Positions 35,014 to 43,344 of a DNA stretch of 64,000 bases are shown here, one piece after another. Source of the DNA: [Zimmermannella] faecalis ATCC 13722 (GTDB lineage: Bacteria > Actinomycetota > Actinomycetes > Actinomycetales > Microbacteriaceae); assembly GCF_000381765.1 (NCBI RefSeq), contig NZ_KB907082.1, positions 62,001-126,000 on the forward strand. Reading direction: 5' to 3'. A model generated the notes under the pieces. It was given only the letters and a program-made list of their open reading frames with translations. It did no database searches and was not told the origin of the DNA. Position numbers and translations under genes: made by a program. The first letter of the stretch is position 1. Each line of letters opens with the position of its first letter.

Positions 35014-35243
35014 TCGAAGTCCGCCGCCCTTGCGACATCATCGCGCATCGGAATCGGCAACTCGTCAACCCCTTCGACATCCCGTGCCGCAGACAGAAGA
35101 GCCATGCCGATGTGCGGCCGTCGAGCGGCCTTCGTGAGGATGTCGCGGACCTCGGCCTCCATGGACCGCCCGTGCTCCTTCGCCTGCGATGCGAGCTGCT
35201 GCTTCACGTGGTCATCGAGACCGCGCACGATGATGGATGACAT
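35010..35243 (-). CDS. vapB: FitA/VapB-type ribbon-helix-helix antitoxin
   Basis: A 77-residue antitoxin. The N-terminus MSSIIVRGLDDHVKQQLASQAKEHGRSMEAEVRDIL is a ribbon-helix-helix of the FitA type and the rest is an acidic toxin-binding tail. ATG 35243 is chosen because AAGGAGG lies 8 bp upstream; GTG 35252 overlaps that site. Confidence 0.9.
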   Translation of the reverse strand: MSSIIVRGLDDHVKQQLASQAKEHGRSMEAEVRDILTKAARRPHIGMALLSAARDVEGVDELPIPMRDDVARAADFE

Positions 35244-35260
35244 CCGGACCACCTCCTTCT

Positions 35261-35278
35261 GCTATCAACCATGATAGC
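35261..35278. promoter_or_regulatory. Inverted repeat upstream of vapB (cassette C)
   Basis: GCTATCA and TGATAGC are 7-bp arms 4 bp apart, 18 bp upstream of the antitoxin start, a typical site for FitA-type autorepression. Confidence 0.6.
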
Positions 35279-35319
35279 GCAGATGGCTGGATGCGGACAG
35301 CCCAGAACATGCCAACGAA

Positions 35320-35348
35320 GCCCCGCTGATCACGAAGATCGACGGGGC
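35320..35348. terminator. Hairpin near repeat copy 4
   Basis: GCCCCG (35320-35325) pairs with CGGGGC (35343-35348) and an inner GATC/GATC pair extends the stem. It lies between the vapB promoter and repeat copy 4, in the place where a terminator follows other ychF-like tails. Confidence 0.5.
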
Positions 35349-35371
35349 CCGCGGAGCAGGATCGGCTCACA

Positions 35372-35419
35372 TCACACGTTAAACCGGAACTCCACCGAGT
35401 TCCGGCACGGACAACCATC
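35372..35419 (-). repeat. ychF 3'-end repeat, copy 4
   Basis: Encodes DGCPCRNSVEFRFNV and TGA on the minus strand. The core is symmetric: CCGGAAC and GTTCCGG, perfect 7-bp arms 8 bp apart (35384-35405). Confidence 0.8.
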
Positions 35420-35563
35420 ACGGCAGGCGGAACAGGAATCGTCCGGAACGTCTGCACGTGCCCATCAGCTGCTCGCCTCGAGTCGCTCGAAACCGAGCCT
35501 CCGTCGTCGGCGCAACTCGGCCGAGCGCGAAGAAGCGGACCGCCGAGTCATCCGGCCCGGGCA

Positions 35564-36478
35564 TCAGTTCCGTCGCCGCCCATTCGAGGACGACCCCTCC
35601 ACTGCGGTCGGCTCCTCAGTGTCCGATGTGCCTCCGCTGCGCCCTCCGGGATCGGAAGCAGCCGGCATCGCCGCCGAGATGAGCAGCATCAGCTTCTGGG
35701 CGTCGTCGCTCGCAGGTTCGGGATGGTAGATGACCAGCATCTGGCCGTCCGCTCCGCTGATCGGCAGCTTCTCGCGATACAGGGTCAGGTCTCCGACTTC
35801 GGGATGGGCGAGCGTGACGACCGCGCCCTCGCGACGCACGACGTCCTGTCGCGCCCAGAGCGTGCGAAACCGCGGGCTGGCGATCGACAGGCTCCCGACG
35901 AGTTCCACGAATCGTTCATCCTCGACATCGAGTCCCACCGATGATCGGAACCCTGCGACCATCGCAGCGGTGACCAGCTCGGCAGGCCCGTAGAGCTCGC
36001 GTTCGCCGGGATCGAGGAACACGTCGCGCAGCCGGTTGCGTCCGGCGACCAGGCACGGAGACAGCGCCGCAGCTGCCGAGTTCGCCGCGAGAACATCGAG
36101 GTAGCGGCCTTCCACGAAGGCAGGGAGGTCGAGGGTGGAGATCAGCGCGTGGATCCCCCGCGGCACGACCTCGGGCCGCGACCGTTTCCGCGTGCGGTGC
36201 GGTCGCGGATCTGCGAGCGAATGCAGATACGCCGTCCCCTCGTCGTCGAGGTGGAGAACGCGCGCAAGCGCATCGAGCACCTGACGCGAAGGGCTGCGAT
36301 CGCGCCCCTGCTCCAGCCGCAGGTAGTAGTCGGCGCTGATGCCGGCGAGCAACGCAACCTCCTCGCGACGCAGTCCCGGCACACGGCGGATTCCGACGGG
36401 CGCGATCCCGACCTGCTCAGGGGAGACGAGCTCGCGCCTGGCGCGCAGATACGCACCGAGCAGGTTCTGATCGTCCAT
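35564..36478 (-). CDS. XRE regulator with MmyB-like ligand-binding domain
   Basis: A 304-residue regulator from ATG 36478. The N-terminal HTH (VPGLRREEVALLAGISADYYLRLEQGRDRSPS) is the signature of the MmyB family, and the rest is the fatty-acid-binding MLTR domain with GIHALISTLDLPAFVEGRYLDVLAAN and an ending LVIYHPEPAS. Such regulators commonly sit divergent to an SDR gene that they control, as here. Confidence 0.9.
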   Translation of the reverse strand: MDDQNLLGAYLRARRELVSPEQVGIAPVGIRRVPGLRREEVALLAGISADYYLRLEQGRDRSPSRQVLDALARVLHLDDEGTAYLHSLADPRPHRTRKRSRPEVVPRGIHALISTLDLPAFVEGRYLDVLAANSAAAALSPCLVAGRNRLRDVFLDPGERELYGPAELVTAAMVAGFRSSVGLDVEDERFVELVGSLSIASPRFRTLWARQDVVRREGAVVTLAHPEVGDLTLYREKLPISGADGQMLVIYHPEPASDDAQKLMLLISAAMPAASDPGGRSGGTSDTEEPTAVEGSSSNGRRRN

Positions 36479-36620
36479 GCTCACCAGGCTACGCACGACC
36501 ACGACGGTGCGGGGTGGCCCTGGCACCCCCAGGAACATCGGGGTACTGCCGCTGCAGCGCGCATCGGCGAAGACTCGAAGCATCCCGGAAAACGGGCACC
36601 GCTTCGAAAGGAGAACTCAG

Positions 36621-37397
36621 ATGAGCAAGATCGCACTTGTCACCGGCGCGACCTCCGGAATCGGTCGGGCGTTCGCCGATCGACTGGCTTCTGATGGGCA
36701 CGACCTGATCGCGGTCGGCCGCGACGACGTCCGCCTCGGTGAACTCGCCACGGCATACCCCGAGGTCGCCGTGCGCACGGTTGCCTCGGACCTGTCGACA
36801 GCACACGGAGTCGAGTCGGTCATCTCGTCGATCGGCGACGTTCCGATCGACCTGCTGATCAACAATGCTGGTGTCGCCCACTACGGCTCGCTTGCCAATC
36901 TCCTCCCACGACAGGTGTCGGAGGTGCTCGGCGTGAAGGCGATCGCCCCCGTCATGCTCACCCATGCCGTCGTCGGGGGCATGATCGCGCGGGGCCGCGG
37001 CTCGATCGTCAATGTCGGCGGCATGATCGCCTTCAGCGGGCCCGCCCCCTCATCCGTCCGGCCGAACCGTTCCGTGTACGGCGGCACGCTCGCCCATCTC
37101 CTCGCGTTCTCGCAGCTCATGTCAACGGAACTGCAGGGAACGGGCGTGCACGTGCAGGCGCTCCTGCCCGGTGTCGTCGCGACGGAGTTCCACACCCGAC
37201 AGGGGATGGATCTCAGCGGAATCCCGCGCATGTCCGCCGCCGATGTTGTGACTGCGAGCCTGCGCGGCCTCGAGCTCGGCGAAACCGTCACCGCTCCGGG
37301 CGTCGAGGACGCATCCCGACTCGATGCGGTGTTTCGAGCGGATCTGGACGCCTTCGCCTCCCAGTCCGTCGAGCTCGCTTCCCGATACCGCTCGTGA
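36621..37397 (+). CDS. SDR-fold protein lacking catalytic Ser and Lys
   Basis: A 258-residue short-chain dehydrogenase fold. The nucleotide loop VTGATSGIGRAF (residues 7-18) and NNAG (81-84) are intact. The catalytic Tyr153 is present in SVYGGTLAHLLAF, but the position four residues later is Leu157 rather than Lys. The usual Ser after strand 5 is replaced by Gly (NVGG, 131-134). It may still bind NAD(P) but would need another mechanism. Start follows AAAGGAGAA. Divergent MmyB regulator is its likely controller. Confidence 0.85.
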   Translation: MSKIALVTGATSGIGRAFADRLASDGHDLIAVGRDDVRLGELATAYPEVAVRTVASDLSTAHGVESVISSIGDVPIDLLINNAGVAHYGSLANLLPRQVSEVLGVKAIAPVMLTHAVVGGMIARGRGSIVNVGGMIAFSGPAPSSVRPNRSVYGGTLAHLLAFSQLMSTELQGTGVHVQALLPGVVATEFHTRQGMDLSGIPRMSAADVVTASLRGLELGETVTAPGVEDASRLDAVFRADLDAFASQSVELASRYRS

Positions 37398-37457
37398 TCG
37401 ACCACGGGAGAAGCGATCTCGCTCTCGTGACGGCGGCTCCGTCGCACGTGTGCCCAG

Positions 37458-37505
37458 CTACACGTTGAACCGGAACTCCACCGCATTCCGGCACATACCA
37501 ACCTG
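37458..37505 (-). repeat. ychF 3'-end repeat, copy 5
   Basis: Encodes QVGMCRNAVEFRFNV and TAG on the minus strand. CCGGAA (37470-37475) and TTCCGG (37486-37491) flank a 10-bp spacer. Full element-side arm present. Confidence 0.8.
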
Positions 37506-37670
37506 AGGTTGCGTGTCTGGCTGGCATCGCCTCGGCCCCCACCTCGCCCCTTCCGGAGACGCAGAAGGTGGGGCAGCGGGGGCACGCGACCCGATCTCGC
37601 GTCCGCCTCTGTCGGCAGCCCCTGATAGGACATAATGACAGGTGACTGCGACCCACAGGGAGGTGACTTG

Positions 37671-38234
37671 GTGCTGCCTGCACTTGACGAGCAGACGGGC
37701 CTGCTTCCGCTGGGCCGATTCGGCGCGTCGTTGGAAGAGATCAAATCCCACTACGTTGACGATCCCCGGTTCGCGAAGTCGGCGACCCGCGCCGAGATCT
37801 GGCAGCACTTCGAGTCCGCTACCGACGGCATCCGCTCTGTCGTCCCCGTGGTGTGCGTATGGGTGGGTGGCAGCTTCCTTACCGACAAGATCGATCCTGA
37901 CGACATCGACCTCGTCTACTGGTGCGAAGACGTGCTCGTTGACCAGGTGACCGACCCCAAGGATCGGTACATCCTGCAGATGTTCGGGATGAACCAGGTC
38001 CGGCCAGCGACGGGCCTGCGCGTTGATACTCGATACTGCCTATGGCACGTGTTCCCCGAGGCGGACCGCGCCCACTCAGTCGAGCACCAGTCATATGCGT
38101 TGAATCGTGGCTACTAGGATGACTTCTGGATGCGCAAGCGCAACGGCGCGAAGGAAGATCCTCCGCAACGGCCGGATGCCCTACCGCAGCGCGGCTACTT
38201 CGAAGTGACTCTGGACGGTTTCCATGGCGTTTGA
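37671..38234 (+). pseudogene. DUF6932-like nucleotidyltransferase-fold gene with in-frame amber stop
   Basis: Read from GTG 37671 (after GGGAGGTG). The opening LPALDEQTGLLPLGRFGASLEEI and a nucleotidyltransferase-like GGSFLTDKIDPDDIDLVYW place it with DUF6932 proteins. TAG at 38115-38117 interrupts the frame, which then continues DDFWMRKRNGAKEDP to TGA 38234. The context YxLNRGY-stop-DDFWMR suggests a lost Trp (TGG to TAG). The original stop would have overlapped the next gene's ATG 38224 by 11 bp, showing that the two genes were coupled. The truncated form of about 148 residues keeps the nucleotidyltransferase motif and could still be made. Confidence 0.65.
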
Positions 38235-39177
38235 CTGGGAGCAGTTCAAGGCCAACGTCCAAGGCGAAGCTGAGTGGCAGGACGCAGATGATCTTGCGCG
38301 CATGAGCATCGAGACTCTGCGCGCTGAGCACGGCTTGCTGCGGCGCGACGCTTCTTCAGGGTCTCTGCGCCTGACTGGGCCAGGAATCACGATCCACTCG
38401 GGAGCGATCGACGGGATTGCTGACACGCTTCGCAATTTTCAGCGCCTGGTGCTTGCGACAGGCCTCGCGGTGAAGGGGCACAAGTCGTTGCGTGGGCAAC
38501 CGCCCGCCGACGTCGTCTCGAAGACCCGACTGAACCTCAACGGTTCACCACTGCCGGGAAGCCTCATCCTGCAGATCGTGCCGACGACTTCGCCAGCGGA
38601 CGAGATCTCACCCGATGGCCAAGTCGGGCTGTTCGGAGACGACAATGCAGAGCCCCAGTTGATCGACACCGCCATGAAGCGAGCACTGGGACTGCTCGAG
38701 GACGGACGTCGTCTCGGCCCAGATGCCGACACCAGTGACTTCTTGGCGCGCATCCGCGAGTACGGACCGCGCGTCGCCACGACGTTGCGCGACTTCTCGA
38801 CAGGTCTGGTGAAATCAGGGTTCGAGCCTGATCTCACTTGGTCCCAGCCTCGCCAGGCGCGCCTGCGCACGCGCCTCTCCACGGCTGAACTCGCTCACAT
38901 TGGAGAGCTCATCGCTTCTCGGGAACTCGAGCTCGAGCCGACCACCATCCGCGGCATCTTGCGGACTGTCAGCGAGATCAGCGCTTGACAGCTGGAGATC
39001 GAGGACGGCGAGATCGTCAAGATCGACGCGAAGAAGATCCCTGCGGCGAACACTGCAACGCTGCGCACCGGCATGTCAGTTTCAGTCGATGTGTCAGTCA
39101 CGGAAGAAACCGGCCCTGCCGACGAAGTTAAGCCCAAGTACACGGCGACGTCGTTCACAGTGCTGAGCAACCCGTAA
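38224..39177 (+). pseudogene. Unknown partner gene with in-frame opal stop
   Basis: Read from ATG 38224 with 254 codons up to TGA 38986-38988. The same frame continues for 62 more codons to TAA 39177, with convincing protein sequence (LEIEDGEIVKIDAKKIP, GMSVSVDVSVTEETG). The first part includes DWEQFKANVQGEAEWQDADDLARMS, PLPGSLILQIVPT, and a helical ending. No family recognised. A TGG to TGA change is a simple explanation. As the second interrupted gene of a coupled pair, it suggests the whole unit was inactivated, or that the stops are read through. Confidence 0.6.
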
Positions 39178-39198
39178 GGCCGAGTCGTTACACCACAT

Positions 39199-39750
39199 CT
39201 AGTCCAACGGCTGGATCCGGAGGTTGGTCCGCGGCGGCAAATCCCAGCCGTGACGCGCATGAATTTCCCTAACCAACTCTTCCGCGTTGACCTGGAGCTT
39301 GGCAAGTGCAGCCGCGTCGTGGCCGACTGATCGTAAATGGCGCAGGTTGCTGCTCAGCGCGTGCGCCCAACTCATCAGCGGGTCGAGGTTCGCCACCCGC
39401 CGCTCAACGGTGTCGCCGGGCTTGGCGGCCTCCATCACCTGGCGGCCGATGGTCGCGCCCAGCGTGCGCTCGGCCTCCAGCCACGAGTCGATACCATCCC
39501 AGCCGTCGAGCTGGTCGACGAGCGCGATCGACGTGATGCGCAGGTTGGCGAGCCGCTCCCCCACCGGCTCGGCCGTCGGATCGAACCCGATTAGGCGCTG
39601 CACGGCTTCCTGCACCGCGAACCAGCGTGCGTCCTCGGCCGCCTTGCGCGACTCGGCGAGTGCCTCGTTCGCGCGCTTGTTCGCTTGGTAAGTGCCGACG
39701 CCGGCGATCAGCAGCGACAGGGCCGAGATCACCAGCGCGAGGACATCCAT
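39199..39750 (-). CDS. Membrane-anchored coiled-coil hypothetical protein
   Basis: A 183-residue protein. A single N-terminal span (residues 3-20, VLALVISALSLLIAGVG) is followed by a charged, coiled-coil-prone helix (YQANKRANEALAESRKAAEDA). An alpha-helical domain with an RHGWDLPPRTNL ending comes next. Such anchored proteins occur in several defence and surface systems, but no family is recognised. It converges on the interrupted gene pair. Confidence 0.65.
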   Translation of the reverse strand: MDVLALVISALSLLIAGVGTYQANKRANEALAESRKAAEDARWFAVQEAVQRLIGFDPTAEPVGERLANLRITSIALVDQLDGWDGIDSWLEAERTLGATIGRQVMEAAKPGDTVERRVANLDPLMSWAHALSSNLRHLRSVGHDAAALAKLQVNAEELVREIHARHGWDLPPRTNLRIQPLD

Positions 39751-39867
39751 GGCTCGATCCTGCCACTACAAGAAACAGTTCCTGAAGCACTTCCGGCTAT
39801 TGCTTGCCCGAGGCGCGTCAGCCGACTAACCCGCGCTCACTACGATGCTCCGCGCGGCGACCAATCC

Positions 39868-39912
39868 CTACAGCGCGAATCTCCACTCCACCGATTTCCG
39901 GTACATACCACC
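39868..39912 (-). repeat. ychF 3'-end repeat, copy 6
   Basis: Encodes GGMYRKSVEWRFAL and TAG on the minus strand, with Trp replacing Phe in the tail. The element-side arm is present; the opposite half of the core has lost symmetry. Probably an older junction. Confidence 0.75.
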
Positions 39913-39974
39913 CTCTTGAGGTGTGCAGTGAAGCGCTCGGCCCCGCGTCCGGGACCGACAGCTTGCGTTCGACG

Positions 39975-40283
39975 TCAACGATAGGTCTCGTGCAACGCCT
40001 CCTCGATCTGAGACGGAGTCGGTGCACCGGCGTACCCGCGCTCAGTCGCGTAGACCCGGCACGCGAGCGAGCGAACCGGTTGCGTCGGAAACAGGTCGAC
40101 GCCGTCGACGAGGATCGTGGGCGAGCCTCCGAATCGGGTGTTCACCGCTTCGGTCTCGGTGTGGATCGTTACCAGCTCGATGGGCACTTCCGCGAGCTCG
40201 GCGGCATCCAGCGCGGCGCGCGCGTTTGCTTCGGCGATGGCCGTGTTCGGGCAGTCGACGATGTGCAGCAGTTCGACCTTCAT
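39975..40283 (-). CDS. Thioredoxin-fold protein, alkylmercury-lyase-like
   Basis: A 102-residue protein with a thioredoxin-like pattern. It begins MKVELLHIVDCPNTAIAEAN, where CPNT stands in place of CxxC, then has FGGSPTILVDGVDLFP with the cis-proline, and ends in a Cys-containing helix. Similar small proteins are often found beside metal-resistance genes in actinobacteria. ATG 40283 overlaps the ATPase stop by 4 bp (ATGA) and follows AAGGAG. Confidence 0.78.
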   Translation of the reverse strand: MKVELLHIVDCPNTAIAEANARAALDAAELAEVPIELVTIHTETEAVNTRFGGSPTILVDGVDLFPTQPVRSLACRVYATERGYAGAPTPSQIEEALHETYR

Positions 40284-42193
40284 ACGATCTGCTCCTTCCG
40301 GGTCCGGGCCGCGCGCAAGCCATTGAGGATCACGATGACCTCCGCGATCTCGTGCACGAGCACCACGGCAGCGAGTCCCAGGACGCCGAAGAGGGCGAGC
40401 GGGAGCAGGGCGGTGATGATCAGCAGGGACAGGATGATGTTCTGGTTGATGATGTGCCTGCCGCGGCGGGCGTGGTCGAACGCCCGCGGGAGGAGCCGCA
40501 GGTCGTGGCCGGTGAAGGCGACGTCGGCGGACTCGATCGCGGCATCGGAGCCGGTCGCGCCCATCGCGATGCCGATGTCCGCGGCCGCCAGGGCGGGGGC
40601 GTCGTTGATGCCGTCGCCGATCATCGCGACCGAGCCGTGCCTGCCCAGCTCGCTGATCGCGGCGGCCTTGTCCTCGGGACGCAGCTCGGCGCGCACGTCC
40701 CCGATCCCGGCCTGCGCGGCCAGCGCGCGGGCGGTGCGGGCGTTGTCGCCGGTGAGCATGGTCATCCCGACGCCCTGGGCCGCGAGGGTGCGCACGACCT
40801 CTGGGACCTCGGGGCGCAGCTCGTCGCGGACCCCGATCGCGGCGACCGGGACCCCGTCGAGGTGCACAATGACGACGGTCATGCCCTGCTCCTCCAGGCC
40901 CGCGACCTGGTCCTTGAGCGTCCCCGAGTCCAGCCAGCGAGGGCTGCCGACGGTGACCCGGGCCCCGTCGAGGGTGCCTTCGATGCCGTGCCCGGCCTGC
41001 TCGGTGACGTCCAGGGCGGCGGGGGCTCCGGGTGCGGCGGCGGTGATCGCGGCGGCCAGCGGGTGGGTGCTGTGCTGCTCCAGGGATGCCGCCCAGGCCA
41101 GGGCCTGCGCCTCGGTCACGCCGTCGGCGGTGAGGACGGCGGTGACGGCGGGCTCGTTGCGGGTGAGGGTGCCGGTCTTGTCGACGGCGACGTGGCGGAT
41201 CACGCCGAAGCGCTCGAACACGGCACCGGACTTGATGATCACGCCGAACCGGCTCGCCGAGCCGATCGCGGCGACGACGGTGAGCGGGACGGAGATCGCC
41301 AGCGCGCACGGCGACGCGGCGACGAGCACCACGAGGGCGCGGGTGATCCACAGCTCCGGGTCGCCGAGCAGCGAGCCGATGATCGCGACGAGAGCGGCGA
41401 GGATCAGCACGCCGGGCACGAGGGGTCGGGCGATCCGGTCGGCCAGCCGAGCGCGGTCTCCCTTCTCGGCCTGCGCCTGCTCGACCAGCTCCACGATCGT
41501 GGTCAGCGAGTTGTCCGTACCCGCCGCGGTCGCCTCGACCTCCAGGGCACCGGCGGTGTTGATCGCCCCGGCCGACACCGCGTCGCCGGGCTCGACCTCG
41601 ACCGGGATCGACTCGCCGGTGATCGCGGAGGTATCCAGGCTCGACCGACCTGTGCGGACGATGCCGTCGGTCGCGATCCGCTCACCGGGGCGCACCAGCA
41701 TGAGCTGCCCGACCTGGAGGTCTTTCGCGGCGACCTCGACCGTCGCGCCGTCGCGGCGGATGGTCGCTGTCTCAGGGACGAGCTTGAGCAGCGCCCGGAG
41801 CCCGCCGCGGGCGCGGTCCATCGCCTTGTCCTCCAGCGCCTCAGCGATCGAGTACAGGAACGCCAGGGCCGCGGCCTCCTCGACGTAGCCGAGGATCACC
41901 GCGCCAATGGCGCTGATCGTCATCAGCAGGCTGATGCCGAGCTTGCGCTTGAACAGTTTGCGGATCGCGCCCGGGGTGAACGTCGACGCTCCCAGCAGCA
42001 GACCGAGCCAGAACAGCACCAGCGCCAGGATCTCGAGCCCGGACCACTCCAGGACGAGACCGGTCAGGAAAGCGACGCCGGAGAGGACCGGGACCATGAT
42101 CCCGCGGTCCCGCCACCAGGGTCGCTCCTGCACCTCCTCAACTGCTTCGCCGACCGTGGTCTCGGGCTCGTCGCAGCCGCACGCCGCGCTCAT
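40280..42193 (-). CDS. P1B-type heavy-metal-translocating ATPase (Cd/Zn/Pb class)
   Basis: A 637-residue pump. It has TGES (192-195), the metal-binding SPC (294-296) in VAASPCALAIS, DKTGT with the phosphorylated Asp338, and GDGINDAPAL near the C-terminus. SPC with this context fits the divalent Zn/Cd/Pb exporters. There is no full N-terminal HMA domain, only a short CGC (5-7). It is the second gene of a three-gene operon behind a CmtR-type sensor and would remove the sensed metal. Confidence 0.9.
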   Translation of the reverse strand: MSAACGCDEPETTVGEAVEEVQERPWWRDRGIMVPVLSGVAFLTGLVLEWSGLEILALVLFWLGLLLGASTFTPGAIRKLFKRKLGISLLMTISAIGAVILGYVEEAAALAFLYSIAEALEDKAMDRARGGLRALLKLVPETATIRRDGATVEVAAKDLQVGQLMLVRPGERIATDGIVRTGRSSLDTSAITGESIPVEVEPGDAVSAGAINTAGALEVEATAAGTDNSLTTIVELVEQAQAEKGDRARLADRIARPLVPGVLILAALVAIIGSLLGDPELWITRALVVLVAASPCALAISVPLTVVAAIGSASRFGVIIKSGAVFERFGVIRHVAVDKTGTLTRNEPAVTAVLTADGVTEAQALAWAASLEQHSTHPLAAAITAAAPGAPAALDVTEQAGHGIEGTLDGARVTVGSPRWLDSGTLKDQVAGLEEQGMTVVIVHLDGVPVAAIGVRDELRPEVPEVVRTLAAQGVGMTMLTGDNARTARALAAQAGIGDVRAELRPEDKAAAISELGRHGSVAMIGDGINDAPALAAADIGIAMGATGSDAAIESADVAFTGHDLRLLPRAFDHARRGRHIINQNIILSLLIITALLPLALFGVLGLAAVVLVHEIAEVIVILNGLRAARTRKEQIV

Positions 42194-42549
42194 GCGCCTG
42201 CCCCCGTCCCGCAGCAGCCCGGCACCGGGCACTGGTCATCAACGCATGGCGCGTGCTCGTCGACGGCCAGCGTCACATCCACGAGCGCCGTGAGCGCCGC
42301 AGCGAGGTGCGGGTCGGCGATCTCGTAGCGCGTCTGCCGTCCCTCGGGCTCGGCGGCCACGATGCCACAGTCGCGCAGACAGGTCAGGTGGTTCGACACG
42401 TTCGACCGGGTCAGCTCCAGCTCGCGCGACAGCACCGCCGGATAGCTCGGGCCGTCGAGCAGGGTCATCAGGATCCGGGATCGCGTCGGGTCCGCCATGG
42501 CTCGGCCGAGCCGGTACATGACGTCGAGGCGTGAAGCAATGGTCAGCAT
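42190..42549 (-). CDS. cmtR: ArsR/SmtB family Cd/Pb sensor, CmtR-type
   Basis: A 119-residue winged helix, closely patterned on M. tuberculosis CmtR. The three metal thiolates fall at the same numbers: Cys57 and Cys61 in NHLTCLRDCG and Cys102 in APCVDD. ALTRSNVSNH-like recognition helix residues are conserved (ELTRSNVSNHL). An extra Cys-rich tail (CPVPGCCGTG) follows. It should repress the operon until Cd or Pb binds. Its mRNA appears leaderless and its promoter lies inside a composite palindrome. Confidence 0.92.
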   Translation of the reverse strand: MLTIASRLDVMYRLGRAMADPTRSRILMTLLDGPSYPAVLSRELELTRSNVSNHLTCLRDCGIVAAEPEGRQTRYEIADPHLAAALTALVDVTLAVDEHAPCVDDQCPVPGCCGTGAGA

Positions 42550-42577
42550 GCACTGAACTATACAGTGACTGCTGACC
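42541..42577 (-). promoter_or_regulatory. Composite palindromic operator/promoter of the cmtR operon
   Basis: Two nested inverted repeats share one centre: outer arms GGTCAGC (42541-42547) and GCTGACC (42571-42577), inner arms CACTG (42551-42555) and CAGTG (42563-42567), with equal 3-bp spacers and a 7-bp middle. On the minus strand a TATAGT box lies 7 bp before the start codon, implying a leaderless transcript whose -10 is covered by the repressor. Confidence 0.7.
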
Positions 42578-42627
42578 TATTTTGGTCATCGCATCGGCAG
42601 GTCAGACCGCTCAATCGACGCGAGAGG

Positions 42628-42672
42628 TTATACGGCGAAACGAAATTCCACCACGTCGCCACACGTACCAAC
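42628..42672 (-). repeat. ychF 3'-end repeat, copy 7 (hybrid junction)
   Basis: Encodes VGTCGDVVEFRFAV and TAA on the minus strand. It joins the element-side arm (GGTTGGTACGTG) to GGCGACGTGGTGGAA, the ychF coding sequence for GDVVE. It is therefore the copy most like the genuine gene end and may mark the last or next-to-last insertion. Confidence 0.8.
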
Positions 42673-42673
42673 C

Positions 42674-43315
42674 TCATGACGCAGCACTCTTAGCCAAAGA
42701 CTGCGTCCACCTCTGCGACGGTGGCGTGCTGACTCCAGCGCCGCCGTGACGGAACCCGTCGAGCACGTATTCGGCGAACCGCCTCCATCCGTCGGGTGCG
42801 ACGCGCTGGGTGCCCTGCAGCACACCGCGGTTGGCGTTGGTGAGCAGGTACAGGTCGCTGTGATGGAAGCCGGGCCGGAGCGCCCCGGCCTCGCGAGCAC
42901 GCTCGACGAGCACCACGGACGCGCGGAAGGCCCGCTCGTTGTGCTCGTGGAAGAGCTCGCTCATCCCGCGCGGGGAGACGATCAGGTCGCTGAAGGCGAG
43001 GTCGTCGGCCTGCTGTTCGAGGATGAACATCACGTAGTCGCGGAACGCCTCCCAGGGCTCGGTCCGTGCCTGCTCGGCGGCTTCTTCGCTGCGGTCGGCG
43101 TAGCGGCGCATCTTCTCTTCGAGCACGACGGCCACGAGCTCGTCGACGGAGGCGAAACGGCGGTAGATCGTGCCGACTCCAACACCTGCGGCCTCGGCGA
43201 TGCGCTCCAGGGTGACGTCCGTGCCCTCCTCGGCGAAGACGGTTCCTGCGGCGCAGATGATCGCCTGCCGGTTGCGCTCGGCGTCGGCGCGCAGGGGTCG
43301 GGGCTGGTTCGTCAT
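42674..43315 (-). CDS. TetR family transcriptional regulator
   Basis: A 213-residue repressor with HTH RQAIICAAGTVFAEEG and VTLERIAEAAGVGVGTIYRRFASVDELVAVV. Divergent from the redox operon at 43413, which it probably controls. Its stop codon lies only 2 bp from repeat copy 7, so the end of the gene may have been trimmed or supplied by the insertion. Confidence 0.9.
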   Translation of the reverse strand: MTNQPRPLRADAERNRQAIICAAGTVFAEEGTDVTLERIAEAAGVGVGTIYRRFASVDELVAVVLEEKMRRYADRSEEAAEQARTEPWEAFRDYVMFILEQQADDLAFSDLIVSPRGMSELFHEHNERAFRASVVLVERAREAGALRPGFHHSDLYLLTNANRGVLQGTQRVAPDGWRRFAEYVLDGFRHGGAGVSTPPSQRWTQSLAKSAAS

Positions 43316-43344
43316 GACTCCATCCTACCGAACTGGAATAGATC

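Noticed and set aside
37671-39177. Programmed stop-codon readthrough or a recoded selenocysteine/pyrrolysine
   Set aside because: One TAG and one TGA in adjacent genes without visible recoding signals are more simply explained by nonsense mutations; readthrough is kept only as a minor alternative.
40022-42328. A 768-codon open frame on the plus strand opposite the metal ATPase
   Set aside because: It is antisense to a gene with all P1B ATPase motifs; its low-complexity Arg/Glu/Asp/Gly-rich translation is typical of GC-rich shadow frames.
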